Shown here: piece by piece, positions 26,662-36,398 of the stretch
Layout of the letters: each line of letters starts with the position of its first letter
How positions within the stretch are numbered: position 1 is the first letter of the stretch
DNA from: Agrobacterium leguminum
Lineage (GTDB): Bacteria; Pseudomonadota; Alphaproteobacteria; Rhizobiales; Rhizobiaceae
NCBI RefSeq assembly: GCF_015704895.1
Contig: NZ_JADQWB010000015.1
Location: 1-64,000, forward strand
Length of the DNA stretch: 64,000 nucleotides
Direction of reading: 5' to 3'
The notes under the pieces: model-generated
What the model was told of the DNA's origin: nothing
The model's database searches: none
Seen by the model: the letters and a program-made list of their open reading frames with translations, nothing else
Program-made: the position numbers and the translations under genes

Positions 26662-27459
26662 TCACGTCTCCTTGAAGATCGGGTTGTCGACAAACACGCC
26701 ACCCTGAAAGCGGACTACCGCGTCGCTCGGGTCCGGTTTGGGGGCGGTCCGGGCGATGTGCTCCCGGAAGGCCTCGGCATTGTCCTTCGGTTTCCATCCC
26801 AGAAAGCCGAGATGCGAATTGTCCCACCAGCTCGCATCGTTGGCCGACGCACCCCAGACGACCGGGCAGCCGAGAACGGGTGCGCGGAACGCCGCTTCGA
26901 TCAGCGACACGAAATCGTCATGCGAGAACCACGTGGATAGCATGCGGTAATTATTGGGTTCCGGGGTGCAGGAGCCGATGCGGACAAGCGCCGTCTCCTG
27001 GCCGAATTTCTCGAAATACAGGCGGGCGAGGTTTTCGCCGAAACATTTGGAAACACCGTAAAGCCCATCCGGGCGGAAGGGAACGTCGGGACCAAGCCGT
27101 TCGGTCTGGGGATAATAGCCGATCGTATGGTTGGAACTGGCGAAAACAATTCGCGGCTGGCCGTGGGCGCGGGCGGCCTCGTAGAGATTATAAAGTCCGA
27201 TGATGTTGCCCTGAAGGATTTGTTCGAACGGCTTCTCCACCGATATGCCGCCCAGATGCACGATGCCGTCGCAACCGGCAACCATGGCGTCAACGGCTTC
27301 TGCATCCGCAAGGTCGCATTGCATGCACTCCTCGTTCGGGCCTGCCGGATCGAGCGGGGCGAGATCGGCAAGGCGAATGGTCTCGGCCATCGATGCAAGG
27401 CGTTTGCGCATGACGCGGCCAAGCTGGCCCGCAGCACCGGTAACAAGAAGCCGTTTCAT
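26662..27459 (-). CDS. udh: Uronate dehydrogenase
   Basis: NAD-dependent extended SDR of 265 residues, nearly identical over long stretches to the characterised Agrobacterium uronate dehydrogenase. It oxidises D-galacturonate or D-glucuronate to the aldaro-lactone, the first step of the oxidative hexuronate route. Seen are VTGAAGQLG (6-14), the FASSNHTIGYYP segment near 106 with the catalytic serine, and YGVSK (134-138). ATG at 27459 is preferred because GGGAG is 8 bases away; the ATG at 27465 lies against it. It is divergent from kduI and upstream of the GntR regulator and kdgF. Confidence 0.93.
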   Translation of the reverse strand: MKRLLVTGAAGQLGRVMRKRLASMAETIRLADLAPLDPAGPNEECMQCDLADAEAVDAMVAGCDGIVHLGGISVEKPFEQILQGNIIGLYNLYEAARAHGQPRIVFASSNHTIGYYPQTERLGPDVPFRPDGLYGVSKCFGENLARLYFEKFGQETALVRIGSCTPEPNNYRMLSTWFSHDDFVSLIEAAFRAPVLGCPVVWGASANDASWWDNSHLGFLGWKPKDNAEAFREHIARTAPKPDPSDAVVRFQGGVFVDNPIFKET

Positions 27460-27522
27460 TGCCATTCTCCCTCAGCGTTGCACGTCCCTGGCGTGGTCGA
27501 GATATGCCTATGCCTCTTGACC

Positions 27523-27542
27523 TTGTCATACAGATCGTACAA
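27523..27542. promoter_or_regulatory. Candidate GntR operator between udh and kduI
   Basis: TTGTCATACAGATCGTACAA is an imperfect dyad in the 138-base udh/kduI gap. It shares TCATACA with the 37-base palindrome upstream of kdgD, so both may bind the adjacent GntR/FadR regulator. Confidence 0.4.
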
Positions 27543-27597
27543 AAAGCGGATAACATATATTATGTGCCATACGCAACAATCATGAAGGATGAGTTTG

Positions 27598-28422
27598 ATG
27601 TTGACCGTCGAAACAAGGCAGGCCGTGAACCCGGAATATGCAAAAACGCTGGATACCGAAGGGCTCCGCCGGCATTTCCTCGCCAACGACATGTTTCGTT
27701 CCGGCGAAATCAGGCTGATCTATACCCATTATGACCGCTTCGCGATGGGCGGTGCGGTGCCGAACGGCGCGCCGCTGACGCTGGACAAGGTGGAAGAGAC
27801 CAAAACGCCGTCCTTCCTCGACCGGCGCGAGATGGGCATCGTCAATATCGGCGAGACCGGCACGGTCAGCGCCGGCGGCGAGACTTACACCCTCAATCGC
27901 GGCGATGTGCTTTATCTCGGTGCAGGCAGCGGCGCAGTGACCTTTGACGGGGCAGGGCGATTCTACATCACCTCCTGCCCGGCGCATCGCAGCCTGCCGG
28001 CGAAGCTCGTGACGCTGGCCAATAGCAAGGAGGTCAAGCTCGGCGCGACCGAAACCTCCAACAAGCGCACCATCAACCAGTTCATCCATCCGCTGGTCAT
28101 GGAAAGCTGCCAGCTGGTGCTGGGGTATACGACGCTGGAGGACGGTTCCGTCTGGAACACCATTCCATCCCATATTCACGATCGCCGCATGGAAGCCTAT
28201 CTCTATTTCGGCATGGATGAGAAGTCGCGCGTGCTGCATCTGATGGGTGAGCCGCAGGAAACCCGGCATCTGTTCATTTCGAATGAAGAGGGTGCGATTT
28301 CCCCGCCCTGGTCCATTCATTCCGGTGCCGGCATCGGTTCTTACACCTTCATCTGGGCCATGGCGGGAGACAATGTCGATTACACCGACATGGACTTCAT
28401 TCAGCCGGGAGACCTGAAATGA
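27598..28422 (+). CDS. kduI: 5-keto-4-deoxyuronate isomerase
   Basis: Cytoplasmic zinc cupin of 274 residues that isomerises 5-keto-4-deoxyuronate (DKI) to 2,5-diketo-3-deoxygluconate. The metal ligands are seen in PSHIHDRRMEAYLYF (two His and a Glu near residue 190) and in WSIHSGAG (His near 239). The N-terminus RQAVNPEYAKTLDTEGLRRHFL is typical. ATG at 27598 follows AAGGATG at useful spacing; ATG at 27589 adds three residues. The stop overlaps the kduD start (ATGA). Confidence 0.92.
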   Translation: MLTVETRQAVNPEYAKTLDTEGLRRHFLANDMFRSGEIRLIYTHYDRFAMGGAVPNGAPLTLDKVEETKTPSFLDRREMGIVNIGETGTVSAGGETYTLNRGDVLYLGAGSGAVTFDGAGRFYITSCPAHRSLPAKLVTLANSKEVKLGATETSNKRTINQFIHPLVMESCQLVLGYTTLEDGSVWNTIPSHIHDRRMEAYLYFGMDEKSRVLHLMGEPQETRHLFISNEEGAISPPWSIHSGAGIGSYTFIWAMAGDNVDYTDMDFIQPGDLK

Positions 28423-29162
28423 AGAATCCCTTTTCGCTTCAGGGGCGTAAGGCGCTCGTCACCGGCGCGAATACGGGGCTTGGCCAGGCGATTGCGGTGG
28501 GGCTCGCCGCGGCCGGCGCGGAGGTGGTCTGCGCCGCCCGCCGCGCGCCGGATGAAACGCTGGAGATGATCGCCAGGGACGGCGGCAAGGCCAGCGCATT
28601 GTCTATCGATTTTGCCGATCCGCTGGCGGCGAAGGACAGTTTTGCCGGCGCCGGTTTCGATATTCTCGTCAATAATGCCGGCATCATCCGCCGTGCCGAT
28701 TCCGTCGAGTTTTCCGAACTCGACTGGGACGAGGTGATGGACGTCAATCTCAAGGCGCTGTTTTTCACCACCCAGGCTTTTGCGAAAGAGTTGCTCGCGA
28801 AAGGCCGGTCCGGCAAGGTGGTCAATATCGCTTCGCTCCTTTCCTTTCAGGGCGGCATTCGCGTGCCGTCCTATACGGCGGCGAAACATGGCGTCGCCGG
28901 CCTCACCAAGCTTCTGGCGAATGAGTGGGCGGCAAAGGGCATCAATGTGAATGCGATTGCGCCCGGCTACATCGAAACCAACAATACCGAGGCGCTACGC
29001 GCGGATGCGGCCCGCAACAAGGCCATTCTCGAGCGTATTCCGGCTGGCCGCTGGGGCCATTCCGACGATATAGCCGGGGCGGCGGTTTTCCTTGCCTCGC
29101 CGGCGGCGGATTATGTGCATGGCGCCATTCTCAATGTCGATGGCGGCTGGCTGGCGCGCTAA
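28419..29162 (+). CDS. kduD: 2-keto-3-deoxygluconate (2,5-diketo) dehydrogenase KduD
   Basis: Short-chain dehydrogenase of 247 residues that reduces 2,5-diketo-3-deoxygluconate to 2-keto-3-deoxygluconate. Motifs are VTGANTGLGQ (residues 14-23), NNAGI, serine in NIASLLSFQGG, and YTAAK (YxxxK). The C-terminus ends NVDGGWLAR. It overlaps kduI by four bases. The kinase and aldolase for its product are not in this window. Confidence 0.9.
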   Translation: MKNPFSLQGRKALVTGANTGLGQAIAVGLAAAGAEVVCAARRAPDETLEMIARDGGKASALSIDFADPLAAKDSFAGAGFDILVNNAGIIRRADSVEFSELDWDEVMDVNLKALFFTTQAFAKELLAKGRSGKVVNIASLLSFQGGIRVPSYTAAKHGVAGLTKLLANEWAAKGINVNAIAPGYIETNNTEALRADAARNKAILERIPAGRWGHSDDIAGAAVFLASPAADYVHGAILNVDGGWLAR

Positions 29163-29176
29163 TCTGTTACAGATTT

Positions 29177-29213
29177 CAACAATTCATCATACAACATGTA
29201 TGATGAATTGTTG
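29177..29213. promoter_or_regulatory. 37-base palindrome upstream of kdgD (candidate operator)
   Basis: CAACAATTCATCATACA (29177-29193) is perfectly complementary to TGTATGATGAATTGTTG (29197-29213) around a 3-base centre. The right arm ends in TTGACA (29211-29216), a candidate -35 box for kdgD. This fits a repressor site for the nearby GntR/FadR protein. As RNA it would also form a strong hairpin after kduD. Confidence 0.6.
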
Positions 29214-29255
29214 ACAAGCATGCGGCAACCGGGTTAGGTGGCTTCCAGTGAATGA

Positions 29256-30188
<933 letters not shown>

Positions 30189-30224
30189 TTTGGAGGCCTG
30201 ATCGAGACAAGCGGGAGGGGAGCC

Positions 30225-31361
30225 ATGAAGATCACAGCGGTGCGCACGCATCTGCTCGAACACCGACTGGACACGCCGTTCGAAAGCGCATCCATGCGTT
30301 TTGACCGCCGCGCCCATATTCTGGTGGAAATCGAATGCGACGACGGAACCGTCGGCTGGGGCGAATGCCTTGGCCCGGCGCGGCCCAACGCCGCCGTGGT
30401 TAAGGCTTACTCAGGCTGGCTCATCGGCCAGGACCCGCGCCAGACCGAAAAGATCTGGGCCGTGCTTTATAACGCCCTGCGCGATCAGGGACAGCGCGGC
30501 CTCAGCCTTACCGCCTTGTCCGGTGTCGATATCGCGCTGTGGGACATCAAGGGCAAGCATTACGGTGCCTCCATCTCGATGCTGCTCGGCGGGCGCTGGC
30601 GCGAAAGCGTGCGCGCCTATGCCACCGGCAGCTTCAAGCGGGATGGTGTCGACCGCGTTTCAGACAATGCGTCGGAGATGGCGCAGCGCCGGGCGGAGGG
30701 CTTTCACGCCTGCAAGATCAAGATCGGCTTCGGCATTGAGGAGGACCTCCGCGTCATCGCCGCCGTGCGCGAGGCGATTGGGCCGGATATGCGGCTGATG
30801 ATCGACGCCAATCACGGCTACACCGTCACCGAAGCCGTCGCGCTCGGCAACCGCGCCGCCGACTATTGTATCGATTGGTTCGAGGAGCCGGTGGTTCCCG
30901 AACAGCTCGATGCCTATGCCCGGGTGCGGGCGGGTCAGCCGATACCGGTTGCGGGCGGTGAGACCTGGCACGGGCGTTATGGCATGTGGCAGGCGCTTTC
31001 CGCCGGTGCGGTGGATATTCTCCAGCCCGATCTCTGCGGCTGCGGCGGTTTTTCCGAAACGCAGAAGATCGCGGCGCTCGCCACGCTGCACGGCGTGCGC
31101 ATCGTGCCGCATGTCTGGGGTACGGGCGTGCAGATTGCCGCCGCCCTGCAATTCATGGCGGCGATGACGCCCGATCCGGTGCGGGTCAACCCCATCGAGC
31201 CGATCATGGAATTCGACCGCACCTATAATCCGTTCCGGCAGGCCGTGCTGAGCGAGCCGATAGAGGCGGTAAACGGCGTCGTCACGATCCCGAACGGCCC
31301 CGGCCTCGGCATCGAGATCAACCGCGACGCATTGATTGAATTCAGGATGCCAGACCCGTGA
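30225..31361 (+). CDS. gci: D-galactarolactone cycloisomerase
   Basis: Enolase-superfamily enzyme of 378 residues that opens D-galactaro-1,4-lactone to 3-deoxy-2-keto-hexarate. Catalytic features match the Agrobacterium enzyme: KIKIG with Lys164/Lys166, metal ligands Asp194 (MIDANHG), Glu220 (FEEPV) and Glu246 (GGETWHG), and His296 (VPHVWGTG). The start follows GGGAGGGG. Its stop overlaps the gli start (GTGA). Confidence 0.93.
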   Translation: MKITAVRTHLLEHRLDTPFESASMRFDRRAHILVEIECDDGTVGWGECLGPARPNAAVVKAYSGWLIGQDPRQTEKIWAVLYNALRDQGQRGLSLTALSGVDIALWDIKGKHYGASISMLLGGRWRESVRAYATGSFKRDGVDRVSDNASEMAQRRAEGFHACKIKIGFGIEEDLRVIAAVREAIGPDMRLMIDANHGYTVTEAVALGNRAADYCIDWFEEPVVPEQLDAYARVRAGQPIPVAGGETWHGRYGMWQALSAGAVDILQPDLCGCGGFSETQKIAALATLHGVRIVPHVWGTGVQIAAALQFMAAMTPDPVRVNPIEPIMEFDRTYNPFRQAVLSEPIEAVNGVVTIPNGPGLGIEINRDALIEFRMPDP

Positions 31362-32236
31362 GCGAACTTGTCAGAAAACTGAGCGGCACAGCGCCTCGGC
31401 CCGCTTTCCCGAAAGGCGCCGTCGATACGCAGATGCATCTCTATCTGCGCCACTATCCCGCCCTGCCGGGTGGACCGGGCCTGCCGCCGGGCGCTCTGCC
31501 CGGACCGCAGGATTATCGCAGCCTCATGCAATGGCTCGGCATCGACCGGGTCATCATCACCCAGGGTAACGCCCATCAGCGCGATAACGGCAACACGCTC
31601 GCCTGTGTCGCGGAAATGGGCGAGGCGGCCCGCGCGGTGGTCATCATCGATGCCGGCACGACCGAAAAGGACATGGAAAAGCTTGCCGCCGCAGGCGCTG
31701 TCGGTGCGCGTATCATGGATTTGCCGGGCGGTGCGGTAAACCTGTCCGAGCTGGAAGCCGTGGACGAGCGCGCGCATGCGGCCGACTGGATGGTGGCGGT
31801 GCAATTCGACGGCAATACGCTGCTCGATCACCTGCCGCGCCTTCAGAACATCCGCTCGCGGTGGGTGTTCGATCACCACGGCAAGTTCTTCAAGGGCATC
31901 AGAACCGATGGCCCGGAAATGGCGGCGCTTCTGAAACTCATCGACTGCGGCAATCTCTGGTTCAAGTTCGCCGGAGTCTACGAAAGCTCACGCGAGAGCT
32001 GGCCCTATGAGGACGTCGCTGCCTTTTCGCGCGTCATCGCCGCCCATGCACCGGAGCGCATCGTCTGGGGCACCAACTGGCCGCATAATTCCATCCGCGA
32101 AACGGCAGCCTATCCCGACGATGCCCGCCTTGCGGAACTCATACTCGGCTGGCTGCCGGATGAAGCGGCGCGTCATCGCGCGCTGGTGGAAAATCCGGAA
32201 GCGCTATTCAAGCTGCCGCCAGTCAAGGCGGCATAG
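31358..32236 (+). CDS. gli: D-galactarolactone isomerase (amidohydrolase family)
   Basis: A 292-residue amidohydrolase-2 TIM-barrel protein. In Agrobacterium it converts the 1,5-lactone made by uronate dehydrogenase to the 1,4-lactone used by Gci. The N-terminus carries VDTQMHLYLRHYP, where the first metal-site motif would be. VFDHHGKFFKG near residue 168 and WGTNWPHNS near 229 hold further conserved histidine and tryptophan residues. GTG start, four-base overlap with gci. Confidence 0.9.
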   Translation: MSELVRKLSGTAPRPAFPKGAVDTQMHLYLRHYPALPGGPGLPPGALPGPQDYRSLMQWLGIDRVIITQGNAHQRDNGNTLACVAEMGEAARAVVIIDAGTTEKDMEKLAAAGAVGARIMDLPGGAVNLSELEAVDERAHAADWMVAVQFDGNTLLDHLPRLQNIRSRWVFDHHGKFFKGIRTDGPEMAALLKLIDCGNLWFKFAGVYESSRESWPYEDVAAFSRVIAAHAPERIVWGTNWPHNSIRETAAYPDDARLAELILGWLPDEAARHRALVENPEALFKLPPVKAA

Positions 32237-32380
32237 GTCAATCCGGGATGGCTGGGGAAGGGAGGTCCCCATCATCCTTTTAAAGTGAAAGGTCTTTGCA
32301 TGCCGGCCCGGATGGGTGTGAAAAAATCGGTCCGATAGCCTTGGAGGGGCTGGATCGTTTCAACAATGGAGGAGGAAAGC

Positions 32381-33358
32381 ATGAAAAAGATTGCAAGCAT
32401 GATGTGCGTCGCGATGGGGATCGCGCTCGCCGGTGTTTCCGCCAAGGCGCAGGAAATCACCCTGCGTTCGGCCGATATTCATCCCGACGGTTATCCGACG
32501 GTCGAAGCCGTGAAATATATGGGCGAGCTTCTGGCCGAGCGCACCAAGGGCCGCATCAAGATACAGGTCATGAACAATTCCGTTCTCGGCGGCGAGAAGG
32601 ATACCATCGAGCAGACCCGCTTCGGCGTCATCGACATGAACCGCGTCAATGCCGCGCCCTTCAACAATCTGGTCAAGGAAACCACCGTCCTCGGCCTGCC
32701 TTTCCTGTTCCGCTCGACGGAACACATGCACAACACGGTCGACGGCCCGATCGGCGATGAGGTTCTGGCGGCCTTCGAACCGCACGGCCTCATCGGTCTC
32801 GCCTTTTACGATTCCGGCGCACGGTCCTTCTACACCACCAAAAAGCCCATCGAAAAACTCGCGGACCTGAAGGGCCTGAAAATCCGCGTGCAGCAGTCGG
32901 ATCTGTGGATTTCGATGATGCAGGCTTTCGGCGCCAACCCGACGCCGATGCCGATGGGCGAAGTCTATTCCTCGCTTGAAACCGGTGTCGTCGACGGTGC
33001 GGAAAACAACTGGCCCTCTTACGAATCCGCCCGTCACTACGAGGTTGCGAAGAACTACTCCCTGACGGAACATTCGCTGAACCCGGAAATCCTCGTCATT
33101 TCCAAGGTCTCTTACGACAAGCTCTCTCCGGAAGATCAGAAGCTGTTGCGTCAGGCGGCCAAGGATTCCGTCGGCAAGATGCGTGAACTCTGGAGCGCTC
33201 GCGAAAAGGCATCGGAAGAAAAGGTCCGCGCCGGCGGCGTCAACGTCATCAAGGTCGACAAGGAGGAATTCGCTGCCGCGATGGGTCCCGTCTACGACAA
33301 GTTCGTCACCGATCCGAAGATGAAAGACCTTCTGGAACGGGTGAAAGCGGTCAAGTAA
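32381..33358 (+). CDS. dctP: TRAP transporter receptor for hexuronates (DctP)
   Basis: Periplasmic receptor of 325 residues, signal peptide cleaved after AKAQ. Family features are KYMGELLAERTKGRIKIQVMNNSVLGGEKDTIEQ, SGARSFYTTKKPIEKLADLKGLKIRVQQSDLW with the carboxylate-binding arginine, and GVVDGAENNWPSYE. Its position behind udh/kdgD/gci/gli makes galacturonate and glucuronate the probable ligands. The start has GGAGGAGG. A strong terminator separates it from dctQ. Confidence 0.9.
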   Translation: MKKIASMMCVAMGIALAGVSAKAQEITLRSADIHPDGYPTVEAVKYMGELLAERTKGRIKIQVMNNSVLGGEKDTIEQTRFGVIDMNRVNAAPFNNLVKETTVLGLPFLFRSTEHMHNTVDGPIGDEVLAAFEPHGLIGLAFYDSGARSFYTTKKPIEKLADLKGLKIRVQQSDLWISMMQAFGANPTPMPMGEVYSSLETGVVDGAENNWPSYESARHYEVAKNYSLTEHSLNPEILVISKVSYDKLSPEDQKLLRQAAKDSVGKMRELWSAREKASEEKVRAGGVNVIKVDKEEFAAAMGPVYDKFVTDPKMKDLLERVKAVK

Positions 33359-33365
33359 TGCGCGG

Positions 33366-33400
33366 AAAACCGGCCCTGGGAACAGGGCCGGTTTTCTTTT
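33366..33400 (+). terminator. Intrinsic terminator between dctP and dctQ
   Basis: AAAACCGGCCCTG (33366-33378) pairs fully with CAGGGCCGGTTTT (33383-33395) over a GGAA loop, followed by CTTTT. Partial read-through would give more receptor than permease, as at the first TRAP operon. Confidence 0.75.
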
Positions 33401-33427
33401 GTCGCCGTTGACGCGGAGGAACAGACA

Positions 33428-33949
33428 ATGCGAAATTTCATGCGGGCCATTCGCCCCTTTCTCGGCGCGCTCAGCCACGCGTCGCTTTATATTGCCGGTA
33501 TCGGCATGATCGCCATGACGCTTATCGTCGGCTGGCAGGTTTTTGCGCGGTATATTCTGAACGATTCACCCAGCTGGTCGGAGCCGCTGTCGCTGCATCT
33601 CATGTCATGGTTCATCATGCTGGGGGCGGCGGTGGGCGTTCGCGAAAGCGTGCATCTGGGGCTGGATATATTGCGCTACATGATGCCGCCACGCGTGCAG
33701 AAGGGAATGGACCTTACCAGCCTTGCCCTGATCTTTTTCTTCGGCGCCGGCATGGCCTGGTATGGCACCTCGCTTTCCATGGGCACATGGACGGCGACGA
33801 TCCCGGTTCTCGGCTGGCCGGGCGGCACGGATTTCTTCCCGCTGATCGGCGGCGGTTTCCTCATCGCGCTGTTTGCGGCTGAACGTTTCGTCGATCTCGC
33901 CATCGGCGAGGAGATTGCGGCGGATGTGATCGTGCAGGAGGCAGCGTAG
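33428..33949 (+). CDS. dctQ: TRAP small permease (DctQ), hexuronate system
   Basis: A 173-residue protein with four hydrophobic segments. NDSPSWSEPLSLHLMSWFIMLGAAVGVRES near residue 45 is the DctQ signature. The stop codon directly abuts the dctM ATG. The start follows GCGGAGGAAC. It would pair with DctM for import of the sugar acid bound by the upstream receptor. Confidence 0.88.
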   Translation: MRNFMRAIRPFLGALSHASLYIAGIGMIAMTLIVGWQVFARYILNDSPSWSEPLSLHLMSWFIMLGAAVGVRESVHLGLDILRYMMPPRVQKGMDLTSLALIFFFGAGMAWYGTSLSMGTWTATIPVLGWPGGTDFFPLIGGGFLIALFAAERFVDLAIGEEIAADVIVQEAA

Positions 33950-35230
33950 ATGGCTTACACCATTCTCTTCGGGGTCTTCACCCTGCTGATGCTGATCGGC
34001 ACGCCGATAGCATTTTGCCTCGGCATTGCCTCTTTCGCCACGGTTCTTTATCTCGGCCTGCCGCCCATTGTCGTGTTCCAGCAGATGAATTCCGGCATGA
34101 ACGTGTTTGCGATGATGGCGATACCGTTTTTCATCTTCGCCGGCGACCTGATGGTGCGCGGTGGCATCGCCCATCGCCTCATCCGCTTTGCGGCCGGCCT
34201 CGTGGGACACCTTCGCGGCGGTCTCGGCCAGGTCAACATCGTGGCCTCGACGCTGTTCGGCGGCATTTCCGGTTCGGCCGTGGCCGATGCCTCGGCCGTC
34301 GGCGGGCTGATGATCCCGCAAATGGCCAAGCGCGGTTATGACAGGGACTATGCGGTCAATGTCACGGTCAATGCGGCCATCATCGCGCTGATGATACCGC
34401 CCTCGCATAACATGATCCTTTATTCGATTGCGGCGGGCGGCAATGTTTCGGTGGCCGATCTCTTCACCGCCGGCATCGTTCCGGGTTTCCTGCTTGCAGC
34501 GGCGCTGATGGTGACGGCCTATATCGTTGCCCGACGCAAGGGTTATCCTTCCGAGCCGTTCCCGGGCTTCTCGAAGCTGATGTATTATCTCTTGGCCTCG
34601 TTCCCCGGCATCCTGTTGATCGGCATCATCTTCGGCGGTGTGCGTTCGGGCATCTTCACTGCGACGGAAAGTTCCTGCATCGCGGTTCTCTATGCCTTCC
34701 TCGTTGCGATGCTGGTCTATCGCGAGCTGGACTGGAGCGGTTTCGTAGAGGCGGTGATGGGCGCGGTGCGCACGACAGCCATGGTTCTGCTGGTCATCGG
34801 CACGGCGGCGTCCTTCGGTTGGCTGATGGCCTTCCTGCAGGTGCAGACGCTGATGATTGCCGCAATCAGCGCGATTTCGGACAATCCGATCATCGTGCTG
34901 CTCGTCATCAATGTCATCCTGCTTTTGCTCGGCACCTTCATGGACATGGCGCCGATGGTCATCATCTCCACGCCGGTGCTTCTGCCCGTGGTGAAGGCCT
35001 TCGGCATCGACCCCGTGCATTTCGGCGTGGTGATGATCCTGAACGCCGGTATCGGGCTCAACACGCCGCCGGTCGGAACGGTACTTTTCGTCGGCTGCGC
35101 GGTCGGCGGCATATCGATACGGGAAGCGATGCGGACGATCTGGCCGTTCTTCGGGGCCAGCATCGCGGTGTTGCTTGCCGTCACCTATATTCCGTCGCTG
35201 TCCCTGTGGTTGCCGTCACTGTTCCGGTAA
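33950..35230 (+). CDS. dctM: TRAP large permease (DctM), hexuronate system
   Basis: A 426-residue transport subunit with about 12 hydrophobic segments. It carries FGGISGSAVADASAVGGLMIPQM near residue 103, IPPSHNMILYSIAAGG, the FTATESSCIAVLYAF segment, and GIGLNTPPVGTVLFVG near the C-terminus. Same length and order as the other TRAP system in this window but clearly diverged. It ends the uronate operon, facing an AraC gene across a shared terminator. Confidence 0.92.
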   Translation: MAYTILFGVFTLLMLIGTPIAFCLGIASFATVLYLGLPPIVVFQQMNSGMNVFAMMAIPFFIFAGDLMVRGGIAHRLIRFAAGLVGHLRGGLGQVNIVASTLFGGISGSAVADASAVGGLMIPQMAKRGYDRDYAVNVTVNAAIIALMIPPSHNMILYSIAAGGNVSVADLFTAGIVPGFLLAAALMVTAYIVARRKGYPSEPFPGFSKLMYYLLASFPGILLIGIIFGGVRSGIFTATESSCIAVLYAFLVAMLVYRELDWSGFVEAVMGAVRTTAMVLLVIGTAASFGWLMAFLQVQTLMIAAISAISDNPIIVLLVINVILLLLGTFMDMAPMVIISTPVLLPVVKAFGIDPVHFGVVMILNAGIGLNTPPVGTVLFVGCAVGGISIREAMRTIWPFFGASIAVLLAVTYIPSLSLWLPSLFR

Positions 35231-35250
35231 TTCCAGCGCTTTCAAACGAG

Positions 35251-35276
35251 AAGGCCCCGCTATGCCGGGGTCTTTT
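35251..35276. terminator. Shared terminator between dctM and the AraC gene
   Basis: AAGGCCCCG (35251-35259) pairs with CGGGGTCTT (35266-35274, one G-U pair) and TTTT follows on the plus strand. The right arm contains the last codons of the convergent AraC gene. Confidence 0.6.
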
Positions 35277-36186
35277 CCGTTTCAGTGGCAAGCAGCCTCT
35301 GCTGTTCGTGTTCGTCAAAGGCCATGAGATTGCCGTGCCGGCTGCGGCGTATGCGGTTCATATGGTCGCGCGGGCTTAACCCCAATGTCCGTTTGAACAT
35401 GCGCGAGAAATAATAGGGATCGCCATATCCTACTTCGGCCGCCGCCGCCGTAACCGAAAGCCCCGCCTCGAGAAAATGCATGGCGCGTTCCATGCGTTTG
35501 AACTCCTGATATTTACGCGGGGTTCGTCCGACGCGTTTTTGAAATTCGCGCAGAAAATAATCGCGATTATAGGGTGCGGCATCGGTCGCCCGGCCGGCAA
35601 TGTCGGGGTCGAGCGGATTGGCCGAAATCATGGTGATCGCCTTCATCACCGCAAGGTCGAGGCCTTCCGTCCCCTCCGGCTGGAAACTCGGCCGGTCGAC
35701 CCATCCGAGGAAGGCGTCGTCGATGAAGGCGATGAGAAGCACCATGAAAAGATGATGCTGGCCAAGCGTGACGGAGGAGGGCGGGGCGCTCTGCCGGTAG
35801 TGGCGCACCAGCGGTTCCAAGAGCGCCCAGCGGCTCAGCTTCACTTTCGGCTTCAGATCCATCTGCGCGATCAGGTTGTGGCGGCCGTAAATATCCAGCG
35901 TGAAATGCTGCGCCACCCCGCGATAGGTGACGGCCTGCTCGTTCCAGCCGACAAAGCGCTGCCCCCGGAAAATCAGCATGGCGTCACCGGGTTCCAGCAC
36001 CCGCGCCTCGCCATCGACGAGATAATGCCCGCGCCCTTCCAGGCAGATGATGAGATCGTCCACTTGGTTGGATTTGTCGATCTGCCAGGTGCGCGAATGC
36101 TCCATCTTGATCGTTGCGCGCGTCAGGTTGAGGTTGAGCGCCGCAGGCGGAACGGACGACAGAATGCCACCTTCGATTTCGTCCAT
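35260..36186 (-). CDS. AraC-family regulator of the oligogalacturonide operon
   Basis: A 308-residue AraC regulator. The N-terminal AraC-like binding domain has DDLIICLEGRGHYLVDGEARVLEPGDAMLIFRG. The C-terminal domain has ATDAAPYNRDYFLREFQKRVGRTPRKYQEFKRM and AAAAEVGYGDPYYFSRMFKRTLGLSPRDH. It is divergent from the TogMNAB-like importer with a 212-base gap and probably activates it. ATG at 36186 follows GAGG at 6 bases; ATG at 36198 adds four residues. Confidence 0.86.
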   Translation of the reverse strand: MDEIEGGILSSVPPAALNLNLTRATIKMEHSRTWQIDKSNQVDDLIICLEGRGHYLVDGEARVLEPGDAMLIFRGQRFVGWNEQAVTYRGVAQHFTLDIYGRHNLIAQMDLKPKVKLSRWALLEPLVRHYRQSAPPSSVTLGQHHLFMVLLIAFIDDAFLGWVDRPSFQPEGTEGLDLAVMKAITMISANPLDPDIAGRATDAAPYNRDYFLREFQKRVGRTPRKYQEFKRMERAMHFLEAGLSVTAAAAEVGYGDPYYFSRMFKRTLGLSPRDHMNRIRRSRHGNLMAFDEHEQQRLLATETEKTPA

Positions 36187-36398
36187 CTTTTTCCTCATCT
36201 TTGTTAATTCACCTTGGCGCGGAAATTTGGTTTTGTCACCGCATAAATTGCTTTTACGCGCCGTATCAATGAGGGAGGAGATCGGTCGCGGCGAGAAACT
36301 GCGCCATCACGCGCCCGCCGACGACCGTTCCGGGAGAATCACTTGTACGAAATTGTATTCTGTCATTCGCGTTCCACTGGGACGCGGGGAGGAGCATT

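Noticed and set aside
26552-26827. N-terminal extension of the GntR regulator
   Set aside because: Overlaps the udh 3' end antisense-free in another register and adds 92 residues with no domain. The winged helix starts soon after the ATG at 26551.
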